Positions 42,164 to 51,274 of a stretch of DNA of 64,000 bases are shown piece after piece. The position numbers and the translations under genes are program-made. This stretch comes from Bacillota bacterium (GTDB lineage: Bacteria; Bacillota; Clostridia; Oscillospirales; Ruminococcaceae): positions 186,001 through 250,000 of the forward strand of contig JAEYNX010000025.1 of the NCBI GenBank assembly GCA_023412215.1, read 5' to 3'. How positions within the stretch are numbered: position 1 is the stretch's first letter; every line of letters begins with the position of its first letter. Under the pieces are notes generated by a model. That model saw only the letters and a program-made list of their open reading frames with translations, was not told the origin of the DNA and did no database searches.

Positions 42164-42757
42164 ATGCAGCTTAACAGCAAAACCAGAAAGATTACCTATG
42201 TAGCGATGTTTGCAGCCATTTCCGCGGTACTGATGTACTTTGAATTCCCGCTGCCCTTCCTTCCGCCCTTTTTAAAGATCGACTTAAGCGGCATCCCCAT
42301 TCTGCTGGCGGCCTTTATGTTCGGCCCTGTTGAGGCGATTACCGTTACACTGATCAAAGACCTCATACACCTTTTTTCCAGCCAGACCGGCGGTGTGGGC
42401 GAGCTTGCGGACTTTATCATCTTCTCCGCCTTCGCGCTCACGGCTTATTTTATCTACCGCATAAACAAAACCCGCAAGCTTGCGGTGCTGGCCTGTGCGG
42501 CGGGCACGGGGGTAATCACGGTGGTCGGCGCCTTAGCCAACAAGTTTCTGCTCATCCCCTTTTATGAGAAGATCATGCCGATTGAAGCGATTATTGAGGC
42601 CTGCAGGGCAGTAAACCCCTACATTGACAGCATCAACGCCTACCTCCTGCTGGGCGTGGTGCCCTTTAATCTGATTAAGGGCGTGGTGATTTCGCTGGTT
42701 ACCCTGCTGGTGTATAAGAAGCTCTCGGTGCTTATCAAAGGAAAAATCGCATCATAA
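42164..42757 (+). CDS. ribU: Riboflavin ECF transporter substrate-binding component RibU
   Basis: 197 residues, about six membrane helices, an S-component of an energy-coupling factor transporter. N-terminal ITYVAMFAAISAVLMYFEFPLPFLPP and DLSGIPILLAAFMFGP match RibU, including the E-x-P-L riboflavin-region pattern. The preceding FMN riboswitch settles the substrate. The shared energizing genes (ecfA, ecfA2, ecfT) are elsewhere, as is usual for group II ECF systems. Confidence 0.95.
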   Translation: MQLNSKTRKITYVAMFAAISAVLMYFEFPLPFLPPFLKIDLSGIPILLAAFMFGPVEAITVTLIKDLIHLFSSQTGGVGELADFIIFSAFALTAYFIYRINKTRKLAVLACAAGTGVITVVGALANKFLLIPFYEKIMPIEAIIEACRAVNPYIDSINAYLLLGVVPFNLIKGVVISLVTLLVYKKLSVLIKGKIAS

Positions 42758-42782
42758 TACAAAGGAAAACAATGTAACGACA

Positions 42783-42825
42783 AAAGGGACCGCCTTTATG
42801 CAACGCATAAAGGCGGTCCCTTTTT
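42783..42825. terminator. Bidirectional terminator between ribU and fprA
   Basis: AAAGGGACCGCCTTTATG pairs with CATAAAGGCGGTCCCTTT, followed by TTAATAA on the plus strand and preceded by the TTTGTCG complement on the minus strand. It separates the convergent ribU and fprA genes. Confidence 0.85.
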
Positions 42826-42846
42826 AATAATCGGACTAACCGAGAT

Positions 42847-44049
42847 TTATAATGTCTTTGCAAAATCAACCGCGTAGGCCCTGGCGGCGGCAAGCTCGCT
42901 GTCGCTGGGCACAAAGTTTATGCGGTAGCCCTCGCTGAAGAAGGAAAGCTTTAACCCCTCCAGCCTTGCCTTGATCATCGGCACAGCCTCGCCGCTCCAG
43001 CCGAAGGAGCCGAAGGCGGTGCAGGGCTTCTTGGTGTTTGAGATGGCATCGACGTGTGAAAGCAACGTCCAGACGGGCGGCAAGGTATCGCGGTTGATGG
43101 TGCAGGAGCCGACTAAGAACGCGTCGGATTCGTTAAGCTCCTTCTGCTGCATCGTCATATCGTTTTCGATAATGTCGTACACATTTACCACCGCGTCGGG
43201 GATTACCTCAAGAATGCCCTCTTGCATCGCCTTGGCAAGACGCCCGGTATTGCCGTAGGCCGAGCAGTAGAAGATGGGTATCCGCTTGTGCTCATGCACC
43301 TCGGGGGTGCTCCACAGGCGGTATTGCTCAATGCAGGCGGCAAGGCAGCCGTCCTTGGTTAAAACGGGGCCATGGCTGGTGCACACATACTCCGCGCCAA
43401 GGTGCTCCATCTTTTCAAGCCCTTTGAGCACGTAAGGCGTAAAGGGGGCAAAGATGGCGTCGTAGTAGTTCTTAAAGGCCGCGTCATACAGGGGCTTGTA
43501 CACCATCTTGGTGTCAATCATCAGCGGCTCACAGTAGTGAGTGCCGAGAAAGTCGCAGCTAAAGAGCGTTCCGCTTTCCTTCACCCAGGTGAACATCGAG
43601 TCGGGCCAGTGCAGGAAGGGGGCGTTGATAAACTGCAGGGTCTTGCCGCCGATATCAATGGTGTCGCCGTCCTTTACCACCCTGTATTGCAGCTCGGGCT
43701 TGTTGGTGATGTTCTTTAAATAGATGGCGCCCGCCTGCGAGGCCACAACCTGCGCCTTGGGCATAAGGTCGGTAAGCCTTTTGAGGGAGCCGGAATGGTC
43801 CGGCTCGTTGTGGTTGAGTATGATATAATCGATCTCTTCCAGCGCACATACCTCTTTGATGTTTTCAAGGTAGGCATCAAAAAAGGTGAGATGGCAGGTT
43901 TCAATCAGGGCGGTTTTTTCCGCGCCTTTTACAATGTATGAGTTGTAGGACGTACCGTACTCGGTCGCCATGATGATGTCGAACACCCTTAAGCTTGGGT
44001 TGAGGACGCCCACCGAGTAGATATCCTCCGTAATCTTGATGACGCTCAT
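42847..44049 (-). CDS. FprA-type flavodiiron protein (A-type flavoprotein)
   Basis: 400 residues from ATG 44049 (MSVIKITEDIYSVG), with AAGGGAAG ten bases upstream. Metallo-beta-lactamase-like diiron domain with NHNEPDHSG (the H-x-E-x-D-H ligand motif) and further ligands in FLHWPDSMF and CDFLGTHY, then a flavodoxin domain (IPIFYCSAYGNTGRLAKAMQEG, FGSFGWSGEAV) from about residue 250. It reduces O2 (or NO) to water with electrons from rubredoxin, protecting the anaerobe. A rubredoxin gene lies 61 bases upstream in the same operon. Confidence 0.95.
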   Translation of the reverse strand: MSVIKITEDIYSVGVLNPSLRVFDIIMATEYGTSYNSYIVKGAEKTALIETCHLTFFDAYLENIKEVCALEEIDYIILNHNEPDHSGSLKRLTDLMPKAQVVASQAGAIYLKNITNKPELQYRVVKDGDTIDIGGKTLQFINAPFLHWPDSMFTWVKESGTLFSCDFLGTHYCEPLMIDTKMVYKPLYDAAFKNYYDAIFAPFTPYVLKGLEKMEHLGAEYVCTSHGPVLTKDGCLAACIEQYRLWSTPEVHEHKRIPIFYCSAYGNTGRLAKAMQEGILEVIPDAVVNVYDIIENDMTMQQKELNESDAFLVGSCTINRDTLPPVWTLLSHVDAISNTKKPCTAFGSFGWSGEAVPMIKARLEGLKLSFFSEGYRINFVPSDSELAAARAYAVDFAKTL

Positions 44050-44110
44050 CAGCTTCACTTCCCTTCTATGATGAGTGGCAGCAGTTTCCTGCTGCCACCA
44101 TTATGCACTA

Positions 44111-44269
44111 TTATGCCTCGGAGAACATGTCCTTCGCGGCGCCGCAGAGCGGGCACACAAAATCGTCCGGAATATCCTCCCACTTGGTGCCGGGGGCAAT
44201 GCCAACATCCGGGTCGCCTTTTTCCTCATCGTAGGTGTAGCCGCAAACAGAGCAAACGTACTTAGCCAT
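44111..44269 (-). CDS. Rubredoxin
   Basis: 52 residues, read directly from the sequence since it is very short. It starts MAKYVCSVCGYTYDEEKGD and ends FVCPLCGAAKDMFSEA. The two CxxCG knuckles (CSVCG and CPLCG) hold the single iron, and PGTKWEDIPDDF is the standard rubredoxin core. It passes electrons to the flavodiiron protein encoded next. AAAGGATG lies about ten bases before the ATG. Confidence 0.97.
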   Translation of the reverse strand: MAKYVCSVCGYTYDEEKGDPDVGIAPGTKWEDIPDDFVCPLCGAAKDMFSEA

Positions 44270-44323
44270 AAATCTTTAACATCCTTTCTGATTACTTGTT
44301 TTCTTGTTGGAGTCCTTTCAACA

Positions 44324-44364
44324 ACTATACCATAATAGTATAGCTTTGTAAAGAGACAAGTCAA
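44324..44364 (-). promoter_or_regulatory. Overlapping promoters of rubredoxin-fprA operon
   Basis: Minus strand: TTGACT (44359-44364), 16 bases, TATACT (44337-44342), and also TTTACA (44347-44352), 17 bases, TATAGT (44324-44329). The -10 sequences form a palindrome ACTATACCATAATAGTATAG, a possible operator. Confidence 0.6.
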
Positions 44365-44404
44365 CCGTTGCCTTAAAAAATAGTATAATTTATTTATGGT
44401 AGTA

Positions 44405-47227
44405 TTACAATAATTTCTTTAAATATTGGCCGGTATAGGATTTTTTACACTTGATAATCTCTTCCGGCGTGCCGGTCGCAACCACCTCGCCGCCCTTGTC
44501 GCCCCCCTCGGGGCCAAGGTCGATGATATAGTCGGCGGTTTTAATCACGTCGAGGTTGTGCTCGATCACCACCACGGTGTTGCCGGACTCAACCAGCAGC
44601 TGCAGCACGTCGATAAGCTTGTGCACGTCGGCGGTGTGCAGGCCGGTGGTCGGCTCATCGAGGATATAGATGGTTTTGCCGGTGGAGCGTTTGGCAAGCT
44701 CGGTGGCTAGCTTTACGCGCTGTGCCTCGCCGCCCGAAAGGGTAGTGGCGGGCTGGCCGATCTTTACATATCCGAGCCCAACGCTCTGCAGGGTTTCGAG
44801 CTTGCGCGCGACCCTCGGGATGTTGGCGAAGAACTCTACGCCCTCATCCACCGTCATCTCCAGCACCTCATAGATGTTCTTGCCCTTAAACTTTACTTCC
44901 AGCGTCTCGCGGTTGTAGCGCCTGCCCTTGCATACCTCGCAGGGCACATAGATATCAGGCAGAAAGTGCATCTCGATCTTGATGATGCCGTCGCCCTCGC
45001 ACGCCTCACACCGCCCGCCCTTTACATTGAAGGAGAAACGGCTGGAGGTGAAGCCGCGCATCTTGGCGTCGTTTGTTTGCGCAAAGACGTCGCGGATATC
45101 GGTAAATACGCCCGTGTAGGTGGCGGGGTTGGAACGCGGCGTTCTGCCGATGGGCGACTGGTCGATGTCGATGACCTTATCGAGGTTCTCGATGCCGAGG
45201 ATGGCGTCGTGCGCGCCCGCCTTTACGCGGCTGCCGCCGAGGGTAGCCCACAGCTCCTTGAAAAGTACCTCGTTGATCAGCGAGCTTTTGCCCGAGCCAG
45301 AAACGCCGGTTACGCAGGTAAAGGTACCGAGGGGAATGGTGACGTCTATATTTTTCAGGTTGTTGTGGCGCGCGCCCTGGATGGTTAAGGTCTTGCCGTT
45401 GCCCTTGCGGCGCACCTTCGGCACCTCGATCTTCACCCTGCCGCTCAGATAGCGGCCGGTGATGGACTGCTCGCAGCCCTTGATTTCGTCGATCGTTCCC
45501 GCACACACCACCTCGCCGCCATGGATGCCCGCAGCGGGGCCGATATCGACGATATAGTCGGCGGCGTACATCGTATCCTCGTCATGCTCCACCACAATCA
45601 GGGTGTTGCCGAGGTCGCGCAGGCGTTTGAGGGTAGCAATCAGCTTGTCGTTATCGCGCTGATGTAATCCGATGCTCGGCTCGTCGAGGATATACAGTAC
45701 CCCCATCAGCGACGAGCCTATCTGCGTCGCCAGACGGATGCGCTGGCTTTCACCGCCCGAGAGGGTACCCGCCGAACGGGAGAGCGTTAAGTATTCCAGC
45801 CCCACGCTCTGTAAAAAGCCGAGGCGCTCTTTGATCTCTTTAAGTATCTGCGCGGCGATCATCTCTTCCCTACCCGAAAGGGACAGGCCGTTTACGAACT
45901 CCAGGGCGACGGTAACCGACATGCGGGTAAACTCGCTGATGTTGATGCCACCCACTGTTACGGCGAGGTATTCGGGCTTTAAGCGGTCGCCGTGGCACTT
46001 GGGGCAAACCACCGAGGACATATACCCCTGCAGCTCCTCCTTGATAAAGGAGCTCTGGGTCTCGCGGAAGCGGCGCTCAAGGTTGTTGATAACGCCCTCG
46101 AAAGGCGCTTTGTAGGTGCCCTCGCCGTACTCGTTCTTGCGCGTGATCTCGATGGCCTCGCCGTTGGTACCGTATAAAATCCTATCCAGCTGCTCTTTGG
46201 TGAGCTGTGAGACGGGCACGTCGAGCGAGAAACCGTAATGCTTGGCAAGGCCGTCGTAGTACATCTGGGCGATGGTGCCGCCGTCGCCGTAATACCAGCC
46301 GCTGGCGCGCACCGCTCCCTCGCGGATGGTAAGGCGCTTATTGGGCAGGATGAGGTCGGGGTCTACCTTTAAGAAGGTGCCGAGGCCGGTACATTTTTCG
46401 CAGGCGCCGATGGGGTTGTTAAACGAGAACATACGCGGTGCCAGCTCGTCGATGCTGATGTCGTGCTCGGGGCAGGAATAGTTCTGCGAGAACAAAAGCT
46501 CCTCGCTGTCCTGCACATCGATAATGGCGAGGCCGCCCGCGAGTGAAACAGCTGTCTCGAGTGAATCCGCCAGACGGGATTTGATATCCTCCCGCACCAC
46601 CAACCTGTCCACCACAATCTCGATGTTATGCTTCTTGTTTTTGTCGAGCTTGATCTGCTCGGAAAGGTCGTAGATGCTACCATCTGCGCGCACGCGGACA
46701 AAGCCCGAGCGGCGCGCAGCCTCAAACTCCTTCTGGTGCTCGCCCTTGCGCGAGCGGACAACGGGCGCCAGAACCTGTATCTTGCTGCCCTCTGGGATGG
46801 AGAGCACCTTATCCACCATCTGGTCGATGGTTTGCTGGGAAATCTCCCTGCCGCACACAGGGCAGTGCGGCCTGCCGATGCGCGCATACAATAAGCGCAG
46901 GTAGTCGTAGATTTCGGTGACGGTGCCAACCGTGGAGCGCGGGTTTTTGCTGGTGGTTTTCTGGTCTATCGAGATTGCCGGGGAAAGACCCTCAATCGAG
47001 TCGACATCCGGCTTTTCCATCTGGCCCAAAAACTGACGCGCGTAGGATGAAAGGCTTTCAACGTACCGGCGCTGACCGTCGGCATAGATGGTGTCAAACG
47101 CCAGTGAGCTTTTGCCCGAGCCGGAAAGGCCGGTGAACACCACGAGCTTATCGCGCGGGATCTCGAGGTCGATGTTCTTCAGGTTATGCTCTCTGGCGCC
47201 CTTGATGACGATTTTATCCTTTGACAA
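44405..47227 (-). CDS. uvrA: Excinuclease ABC subunit A
   Basis: 940 residues. ATP-driven damage sensor of nucleotide excision repair. Two ABC modules: Walker A GLSGSGKSS near residue 33 with signature SGGESQRIRLATQ, and GVSGSGKSS near residue 640 with SGGEAQRVKLATELA. Zinc modules are visible as CPVCG, CPKCHGDRL and CEACEGDG...CEVCKG. Start is TTG 47227 with GGAGGAAT seven bases upstream. It follows uvrB by 56 bases, so the damage-recognition pair is one operon. Confidence 0.97.
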   Translation of the reverse strand: MSKDKIVIKGAREHNLKNIDLEIPRDKLVVFTGLSGSGKSSLAFDTIYADGQRRYVESLSSYARQFLGQMEKPDVDSIEGLSPAISIDQKTTSKNPRSTVGTVTEIYDYLRLLYARIGRPHCPVCGREISQQTIDQMVDKVLSIPEGSKIQVLAPVVRSRKGEHQKEFEAARRSGFVRVRADGSIYDLSEQIKLDKNKKHNIEIVVDRLVVREDIKSRLADSLETAVSLAGGLAIIDVQDSEELLFSQNYSCPEHDISIDELAPRMFSFNNPIGACEKCTGLGTFLKVDPDLILPNKRLTIREGAVRASGWYYGDGGTIAQMYYDGLAKHYGFSLDVPVSQLTKEQLDRILYGTNGEAIEITRKNEYGEGTYKAPFEGVINNLERRFRETQSSFIKEELQGYMSSVVCPKCHGDRLKPEYLAVTVGGINISEFTRMSVTVALEFVNGLSLSGREEMIAAQILKEIKERLGFLQSVGLEYLTLSRSAGTLSGGESQRIRLATQIGSSLMGVLYILDEPSIGLHQRDNDKLIATLKRLRDLGNTLIVVEHDEDTMYAADYIVDIGPAAGIHGGEVVCAGTIDEIKGCEQSITGRYLSGRVKIEVPKVRRKGNGKTLTIQGARHNNLKNIDVTIPLGTFTCVTGVSGSGKSSLINEVLFKELWATLGGSRVKAGAHDAILGIENLDKVIDIDQSPIGRTPRSNPATYTGVFTDIRDVFAQTNDAKMRGFTSSRFSFNVKGGRCEACEGDGIIKIEMHFLPDIYVPCEVCKGRRYNRETLEVKFKGKNIYEVLEMTVDEGVEFFANIPRVARKLETLQSVGLGYVKIGQPATTLSGGEAQRVKLATELAKRSTGKTIYILDEPTTGLHTADVHKLIDVLQLLVESGNTVVVIEHNLDVIKTADYIIDLGPEGGDKGGEVVATGTPEEIIKCKKSYTGQYLKKLL

Positions 47228-47283
47228 TGCTATTCCTCCAGACTTTGGTGCGAATACTGGTAAACGTTTGTTCTTTTGGCAGG

Positions 47284-49245
47284 TTATTTTCCGCCCTGCA
47301 GTTGCTTTATCTTATCGCGCAGATAGGCCGCGTGCTCAAATTCCAGCAGCTTGGCCGCCGCGCGCATCTCTTTGTTAAGCTGGTCGATCAGCTTGGCCTT
47401 TTCGTGGGCGTTGATCTTCTTTTCAAAGGTTTTGTCAATGCTTTCACGCGCAGAAATCTCAATTAAATCACGCACGTCCTTCTTAATGGTGGTGGGGGTG
47501 ATGCCGTGCTGAAGGTTATACTCATGCTGGATGCCGCGCCTGCGCTCGGTTTCGCGGATGGCGTATTCCATCGACTTCGTCACCGTGTCGGCATACATAA
47601 TCACCTTGCCCTCGGCGTTGCGCGCCGCGCGGCCGATGGTTTGAATGAGCGAGGTCTCGCTGCGCAGAAAGCCCTCTTTGTCGGCGTCCAAGATAGCCAC
47701 CAGCGATACCTCGGGGATATCCAAGCCTTCGCGCAGCAGGTTGATGCCCACCAGCACGTCAAACTCTCCGAGGCGCAAGTCGCGGATGATCTCCATGCGC
47801 TCAATGGTGTCGATGTCATGGTGCATATAGCGCACCTTGCAGCCCGCGTTCTCGAGGTAGGCCGTGAGGTCCTCCGCCATCTTCTTGGTGAGGGTGGTAA
47901 CGAGCACGCGCTCGCCCTTCTCGGCGCGAAGGTTGATTTCGGAAAGCAGGTCGTCTATCTGCCCTTCCACGGGCTTTACGCTGATTTCAGGGTCCAGCAG
48001 GCCGGTGGGGCGTATTACCTGCTCCACCACCTGCGCGCTTTTGCTGCGCTCAAGCTCGCTGGGTGTTGCTGAAACGAACACCACCTGATTGATCTTGCTG
48101 TAAAATTCATCAAAGTTTAACGGGCGGTTGTCAAACGCCGAGGGCAGGCGGAAGCCGTAATCCACCAGCGTCTGCTTGCGCGCGCGGTCGCCCGCGAACA
48201 TGCCGCGCACCTGCGGCAGGGTCACGTGGGATTCGTCCACGAACATGAGGAAGTCTTGGGGGAAATAGTCGATGAGCGTAAAGGGCATGCTGCCCGGCTT
48301 GCGCCCCGAGAGCACGCGCGAATAGTTCTCGATGCCGCTGCAGAAGCCGATCTCACGCAGCATCTCAATATCATAGTTGGTACGCTGCTCGATGCGCTGT
48401 GCCTCCAGCAGCTTGCTGTTATCGTTAAAGTAGTGCAGGCGGTCGGTAAGCTCGTCCTGTATCTCGACAATGGCGTTTTCCATTTTATCTTTGGAAACAA
48501 TAAAGTGGGAGGCAGGGTACACCACCGCGTGGCTAAGCACCGCCTTGACCTCGCCCGTGAGCGCCTGCAGCTCACTGATGCGCTCGATCTCGTCACCGAA
48601 GAACTCGATGCGCAGGGCGGTGTCGCTGGAATAGGCGGGGAATACCTCCACCACGTCGCCGCGCACGCGGAACTTGTTGCGCTCAAACGCGATGTCGTTG
48701 CGCTCATACTGCAGCTCCACCAGCTTTGCCACCAGCTCGTCGCGGCTTTTTTGCATACCGGGGCGCACCGAGAGCACCATGCTGCGGTAATCGATGGGGT
48801 CGCCAAGGCTGTAGATGCAGGAAACGCTGGCCACGATAATCACATCCCGCCGCTCGGAGAGCGAGGCGGTGGCCGAGTGGCGCAGCTTTTCTATTTCGGC
48901 GTTGATGGCGCTGTCTTTTTCTATATAGGTATCGGTGCCGGGGATATAGGCCTCCGGCTGATAATAATCGTAGTAGCTCACAAAGTACTCCACCGCGTTT
49001 TCGGGGAAGAACTCTTTAAACTCGCTGCAAAGCTGCGCGGCAAGGGTTTTGTTGTGGGCGAGCACCAGCGTGGGGCGGTTGATCTCCTGTATAATATTCG
49101 CCATGGTAAAGGTTTTGCCCGAGCCGGTAACACCCAGCAGGGTTTGTTCCTTCGCGCCGCGGCGTATGCCCTCCGAAAGCGCGCGAATCGCCTCCGGCTG
49201 GTCACCCGTGGGGATGTATTCTGATTTGAGTTTGAATTTATCCAT
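47284..49245 (-). CDS. uvrB: Excinuclease ABC subunit B
   Basis: 653 residues from ATG 49245 (MDKFKLKSEYIPTGDQPEAI), the family's usual start; AGAGAG lies seven bases upstream. Helicase motifs: GVTGSGKTFTMAN, YYDYYQPEAYIP (beta-hairpin region), FVDESHVTLPQ, TATPSELE, and a C-terminal UvrB/UvrC interaction motif (IDQLNKEMRAAAKLLEFEHAAYLRDKI). It receives DNA from UvrA and recruits UvrC. The promoter carries a LexA-like dyad (see 49318-49361). Confidence 0.97.
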   Translation of the reverse strand: MDKFKLKSEYIPTGDQPEAIRALSEGIRRGAKEQTLLGVTGSGKTFTMANIIQEINRPTLVLAHNKTLAAQLCSEFKEFFPENAVEYFVSYYDYYQPEAYIPGTDTYIEKDSAINAEIEKLRHSATASLSERRDVIIVASVSCIYSLGDPIDYRSMVLSVRPGMQKSRDELVAKLVELQYERNDIAFERNKFRVRGDVVEVFPAYSSDTALRIEFFGDEIERISELQALTGEVKAVLSHAVVYPASHFIVSKDKMENAIVEIQDELTDRLHYFNDNSKLLEAQRIEQRTNYDIEMLREIGFCSGIENYSRVLSGRKPGSMPFTLIDYFPQDFLMFVDESHVTLPQVRGMFAGDRARKQTLVDYGFRLPSAFDNRPLNFDEFYSKINQVVFVSATPSELERSKSAQVVEQVIRPTGLLDPEISVKPVEGQIDDLLSEINLRAEKGERVLVTTLTKKMAEDLTAYLENAGCKVRYMHHDIDTIERMEIIRDLRLGEFDVLVGINLLREGLDIPEVSLVAILDADKEGFLRSETSLIQTIGRAARNAEGKVIMYADTVTKSMEYAIRETERRRGIQHEYNLQHGITPTTIKKDVRDLIEISARESIDKTFEKKINAHEKAKLIDQLNKEMRAAAKLLEFEHAAYLRDKIKQLQGGK

Positions 49246-49317
49246 AGCTTGCTCTCTAGCCCTCCGCCCAATTATGGGACACCCCAACCGCAACCTGCCG
49301 TTCTGCATGCTTTTTTA

Positions 49318-49361
49318 TTATATAATAAAAACATATGTTTGTATAGTGCGAATTTAAAAAT
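49318..49361 (-). promoter_or_regulatory. uvrB promoter with LexA-like dyad
   Basis: Minus strand: TATACA (49340-49345), 17 bases, TATAAT (49317-49322), with the palindrome AACATATGTT (49330-49339) inside the spacer. The whole 44-base block is almost identical to that before pyrE (53333-53375). The core resembles the Firmicute SOS box GAACnnnnGTTC. Confidence 0.6.
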
Positions 49362-49386
49362 TTTTACTATATCATTCAAAAACTGA

Positions 49387-49425
49387 AAGAGCCGACACCG
49401 CTCATCTGTTCGGGCGTCGGCTCTT
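49387..49425 (-). terminator. Bidirectional terminator between BlaR-like and uvrB genes
   Basis: AAGAGCCGAC (49387-49396) pairs with GTCGGCTCTT (49416-49425); TTTCGG follows on plus and TCAG on minus. It can end the M56/M23 transcript. Confidence 0.7.
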
Positions 49426-49539
49426 TTCGGTTTGCTCTTATTCAATTCTGTCGACTATTCATTTACGCTGAGGCGTCTAAGAATGGCCAACAGGTCATTC
49501 GGCCCACATAGCCAGATTGACAAAACGCACGAATGGACA

Positions 49540-49917
49540 TCAAGCGAACGGGGCTTCGATTTCGAGATATTTCCCGTCTTGGCTAAGACCGAACCGGAAG
49601 GAGTAATGCCCGTTCTCTTCATTCATTTCGCCAAGCTTTTGACCTTTTTTAACCTCTTCCCCGAATTCCACCGCAAAATTATCCAGATTCCTGTAAACAC
49701 TGCAAATGCTGCTTCCGTGGGAAATCATCACATAGTTAAACGGACTCCAACCGGCCTTTTTTTTAACGATAGCTACGCCGTCTGCGGCCGCGTATACGGC
49801 CTTTTGCTCCTCGCTGGCTATCCTTCCTCGTTGTTGTCCAAAAGCTCCCACGCAACATCCTTTGCCTCGACTGGGGAGCTGTACCGCAGTGAATCGTTGA
49901 CGGAAGAAACAACCCAC
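49540..49917 (-). pseudogene. Degenerate M23 (LytM) domain, frameshifted from M56 protein
   Basis: The last about 90 codons encode a LytM-like fold: KAVYAAADGVAIVKKK, NYVMISHGSSICSVYRNLDNF, EFGEEVKKGQKLGEMN, then GHYSFRFGLSQDGKYLEIE. The metal motif HxH appears as HYS, so it is unlikely to be an active peptidase. The frame is one base off that of the M56 gene, which stops at 49818 in DNNEEG; the first about 35 residues of this frame are meaningless overlap. In other Firmicutes such M23 tails follow BlaR-like M56 domains, so this looks like the broken C-terminal part of one gene. A separate coupled gene is the alternative. Confidence 0.6.
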
Positions 49918-51263
49918 TCCTTCTCCCCGCTTTCTGCAGCAGGAGAAACGGGCGGCAGCGAATCATTAACAACCGACTTCTTTTCCCCGCTTTCCGCGGC
50001 GGAGGAAGAAGATGAAAACTCATAATAGTAATATGGCTGCACGTCCCAAACTCTGACGGCATCCCCGCCTGAGGTTTCAATATCGTAAGCAGTCAGCTGG
50101 ATTTCAATGTTGCCATCCGGATATACGTATCTCTTTTTCATATCTTCGTCGAGCTTTAATTCGAAATTATTAAAGTCATACCCTTTTTCGGAGATATATT
50201 CCATCAATACTGTTTGGGGGTCTGAATCTTCTGCATGATGCCCTTGTTCCAATTCGCTGATATATTGACGGTCGTATTTTTCAGGCAAACCCGAATTCGG
50301 CTCACCGCGCTGACAAGAAGTTGCAAAGACCGCGGTGATTCCAATCACCAAACAAACGGCACACATGGTACAAAAGGCGGATGCCCTTTTAAATTTCATA
50401 ATTGATACGATCCTTTCCTCAATCGCGTTTTTGCCAAAACTGTTCACAAGGGGAGCGATGCGGCTTTTCTGCTCTTCCAGCTGAATCAAGGTCAGCGCGT
50501 AAGCCGATTTTACCGTTTCCCCGAATGTCCGCACAACCGCCTCGTCACAGGAAAGCTCAATATCCCGATTTGCCAGCAGATACATCAGCCATACAAAAGG
50601 ATTAAACCAATGGATGGATAACACTGCCGCGAGCAGGAGCTTTGTCAGGATATCAAAACGCCGGATATGGACATACTCATGCGTGAGGATATACCGAAGC
50701 CGGGTCTCATCCGTCCAATCGATCTGTTTGGGCAGAAGCACAACGGGGCGGAACAGCCCATAGGTCAAAGCGGCGGCGATCTCATCCGACTGCCGGAACT
50801 GAACGTTTCGCCTAGTTGGATGCTCCAGCTTCCAACACTTCACAAACGCATTGTCAACCGGAAGTGCGGTCTTATACTCTTTGCGGCAGCAAAGGTGCGT
50901 CACAAGAAAAAACAGGACGCAGAATGTAAGCCCAATGAGCCAGACAATCCATACGGGGGAAATCCCCCTATCCGCCGTTTCCGTCAATGTGGGGATAGTT
51001 CCCATGACAGCCGGATTGACAGCAATGGCAGGCATTTGAGGGGATGAAAAAGCCCCTTTAGGAGAATTGCTTTTCAGCATGTCTGCAACAGTAAATACGC
51101 TGAACCTTGACGGAATGGAAAATGGGATCAACAGGCGGCACAGCGCCGTTCCCCACAGCGCAAGAAAGGTCTTTTTCGGCAGCCTGTGCAGCAGCGGCGC
51201 GCGAATGACCGCAATGACAAGAATAAGCACGGAAGCCGACAGGCTCATTTCCAACAGGTTCAT
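49818..51263 (-). CDS. BlaR1-type M56 membrane metallopeptidase
   Basis: 481 residues. Four N-terminal membrane helices (the first from residue 4) enclose the zinc protease signature HEYVHIRRFD near residue 190, with the ELSCDEAVV motif after it. A further helix at about 295-312 leads to a hydrophilic external part. That part has a Ser-rich linker with two near copies of AAESGEK..VV...NDSL. No penicillin-binding domain is present, so the ligand differs from BlaR1. The protein should cleave the BlaI-type repressor encoded 11 bases upstream. The C-terminus ends abruptly just before an out-of-frame M23 domain. Confidence 0.88.
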   Translation of the reverse strand: MNLLEMSLSASVLILVIAVIRAPLLHRLPKKTFLALWGTALCRLLIPFSIPSRFSVFTVADMLKSNSPKGAFSSPQMPAIAVNPAVMGTIPTLTETADRGISPVWIVWLIGLTFCVLFFLVTHLCCRKEYKTALPVDNAFVKCWKLEHPTRRNVQFRQSDEIAAALTYGLFRPVVLLPKQIDWTDETRLRYILTHEYVHIRRFDILTKLLLAAVLSIHWFNPFVWLMYLLANRDIELSCDEAVVRTFGETVKSAYALTLIQLEEQKSRIAPLVNSFGKNAIEERIVSIMKFKRASAFCTMCAVCLVIGITAVFATSCQRGEPNSGLPEKYDRQYISELEQGHHAEDSDPQTVLMEYISEKGYDFNNFELKLDEDMKKRYVYPDGNIEIQLTAYDIETSGGDAVRVWDVQPYYYYEFSSSSSAAESGEKKSVVNDSLPPVSPAAESGEKEWVVSSVNDSLRYSSPVEAKDVAWELLDNNEEG

Positions 51264-51274
51264 AAGCAGCCTCC

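Noticed and set aside
48226..49224. 332-residue plus-strand ORF opposite uvrB
   Set aside because: It lies wholly inside uvrB, in the frame expected of an antisense shadow of GC-rich codons; His-rich composition and no domain.
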